Below are positions 6,658 through 7,702 of a stretch of 7,702 bases of DNA, piece after piece (positions within the stretch are counted from its first letter, which is position 1; the number at the start of each line of letters is the position of its first letter). Source of the stretch: Bacteroidota bacterium. GTDB lineage: Bacteria; Bacteroidota; Ignavibacteria; UBA10030; UBA8401. The translations under genes were made by a program, and so were the position numbers. The stretch is taken from the NCBI GenBank assembly GCA_025355705.1, contig JANXZD010000077.1:1-7702 (forward strand), written 5' to 3'. The notes beneath the pieces are model-generated. The model had not been told where the DNA came from. It did no database searches and worked only from the letters and a program-made list of their open reading frames with translations.

Positions 6658-7263
6658 GTGAACGTATATTCAGCTATCGTTCAAATCTCCAGCACATACG
6701 TTCATGAACTGTTCCATAAACAGAACTCTGATTCTGCGTTATATCATAACCACAATCACACGTTAGAAGTGGTGAACCATGCCGAAGAGATAGCACAAGG
6801 AATGAAATTATCAGCAATGGAATTGGATATCGTACTTATTGCTGCGTTGTTCCACGATACCGGATATCTGCAAACTCGTGAAGATCATGAAGAATTAAGC
6901 GCTTCAATTGCTGAACGATTTTTACACGAGCAATACTATGGTGAAGAGAACATAAAAAAAGTGGTCGGATGCATCAGAGCAACTAAGGTTCCGCAGCGAC
7001 CCACAACCTTGCTTGAACAGGTGATATGCGATGCAGATCTTCTTAATTTGGGAAAAGAAGATTGTATAGAAAAGGGTGAAATCCTGCATAAAGAAATCGA
7101 ACATGCATTAGGAAAGAGTATTCCAAAAAAGGATTGGATAAAACAAACTATCGATTTTTTTCATGCGCATTCATACCATACAGAATATGTAAGGCAAAAA
7201 TACAAAAAATCCAGAGAAGCTAATTTGAAAAAACTTGAAGGACAACTACATTCACTTGATTGA
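6658..7263 (+). CDS. HD-domain phosphohydrolase
   Basis: A 201-residue cytoplasmic protein with no signal peptide or membrane segment, starting at GTG. The metal-binding H...HD...D set of the HD superfamily is present: His30/His34 in YHNHNHTLEVV, His66-Asp67 in ALFHDTGY, and Asp125/Asp127 in ICDADLLNLG. Such domains hydrolyse phosphate esters, often of nucleotides, using one or two metal ions; the substrate cannot be told here. Other features are HEELSASIAERFL after the HD motif and a Lys-rich helical C-terminus (YVRQKYKKSREANLKKLEGQL). From memory, this pattern resembles the N-terminal HD half of larger Bacteroidota proteins that continue into a membrane domain of the Pycsar-effector type (DUF5706). 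Here the protein stops where that domain would begin. The gene stands alone on its strand and converges on the phosphoesterase gene with 14 bases between the stops. Confidence 0.85.
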   Translation: MNVYSAIVQISSTYVHELFHKQNSDSALYHNHNHTLEVVNHAEEIAQGMKLSAMELDIVLIAALFHDTGYLQTREDHEELSASIAERFLHEQYYGEENIKKVVGCIRATKVPQRPTTLLEQVICDADLLNLGKEDCIEKGEILHKEIEHALGKSIPKKDWIKQTIDFFHAHSYHTEYVRQKYKKSREANLKKLEGQLHSLD

Positions 7264-7277
7264 AAGCTGCAGTTGTC

Positions 7278-7702
7278 TCATTTCAAGATCATCGAAAATA
7301 TTTCAACCCCGGTGTTTCCTTCCGAGACAACAACTCCAAGATTTATTTCCCCACTCGCAAGAAAATCTAAACGCATAAATCCTGCTTTTCGTGTTGCGGC
7401 TATTGTTGATTCTCCAACGGTTAACGCTTCATCATGAAGTTGAATTCCTTTTCCACTGACAAGATAATAATGATGTGCTTCCTTTTCGATCACTTGCAGG
7501 ACATGCTCATGTCCCGATGCATAGACGACCACTTGATATTGTGAAAGTACGCTGTCAATTGCATTTCGCATGACCGTATTTTTTCTTCCGGACATATCTT
7601 GCTCGGATATCCCAAGCATTCGCGATATGGGATACAACGAACCAATTCCCGGCAACGGAATCCACAGCCAACGTGAGATTTTTCGCAAAGGAAACAGATG
7701 GT
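7278..7702 (-). CDS. Calcineurin-like metallophosphoesterase, C-terminal part (N-terminus beyond the window)
   Basis: The frame is open from the right edge to TGA at 7278-7280, giving about 140 residues of the C-terminal half. The clearest motif is VVYASGHEHVLQVIE, the GHxH metal-ligand motif of calcineurin-like phosphoesterases, followed by HHYYLVSGKG, which fits the strand and active-site-proximal loop after it. Just inside the edge the frame reads His-Leu-Phe-Pro, possibly the remains of the upstream histidine motif of this fold. A TTG at 7688 could be mistaken for a start, but the frame continues through it and a phosphoesterase starting there would lack most metal ligands, so the gene is cut by the window. 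The protein hydrolyses a phosphomono- or diester with a dimetal centre; substrate and cell location cannot be judged without the N-terminus. Confidence 0.8.
   Translation of the reverse strand, partial: HLFPLRKISRWLWIPLPGIGSLYPISRMLGISEQDMSGRKNTVMRNAIDSVLSQYQVVVYASGHEHVLQVIEKEAHHYYLVSGKGIQLHDEALTVGESTIAATRKAGFMRLDFLASGEINLGVVVSEGNTGVEIFSMILK

Noticed and set aside
7257..7291. Possible bidirectional terminator between the convergent HD and phosphoesterase genes (TGATTGAAA against TTTCAAGATCA).
   Set aside because: The pairing is AT-rich, needs a two-base bulge and a 15-base loop, and no U-tract follows on either strand.

Overview
The window looks like chromosomal DNA of an FCB-group bacterium, most likely the Ignavibacteriota/Bacteroidota side. 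The strongest clue is a type IX secretion (T9SS) type A sorting domain with the variant LQQNFPNPFN. Other clues are a moderately AT-rich composition, weak Shine-Dalgarno sequences at several starts, and gene families common in that group. The genus cannot be told from the sequence. I see no tRNA, rRNA, CRISPR array, insertion sequence or phage gene.

Minus-strand block (3406 down to 1): four genes read in one direction with short gaps of 5, 71 and 22 bases, probably one operon. They are hpnC, hpnD, hpnE and an exported cyclophilin-type prolyl isomerase that runs off the left edge. The first three form the complete HpnCDE route from farnesyl diphosphate to squalene: HpnD makes presqualene diphosphate, HpnC converts it to hydroxysqualene, and HpnE reduces that to squalene. 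No squalene-hopene cyclase lies in the window, so the final product (hopanoid, another cyclised triterpene, or squalene itself) is open.

Plus-strand block (3544 to 6439): a divergent 137-base gap separates hpnC from two exported proteins whose genes are one base apart (TAATATG). The first is a small protein that is little more than a signal peptide, about 60 residues and a T9SS sorting domain. The second is a 785-residue subtilisin-like protease with propeptide and intact catalytic triad but no recognisable sorting domain. The tight pairing of a nearly passenger-free sorting domain with a protease that lacks one is the most unusual point of the window.

Right end: a 218-base non-coding gap carries a long nested imperfect hairpin (6452-6522) whose G-T pairs favour folding of the plus-strand RNA. 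It is followed by an HD-domain phosphohydrolase gene with a GTG start, which converges on a calcineurin-like metallophosphoesterase gene that enters from the right edge and is cut at its N-terminus.
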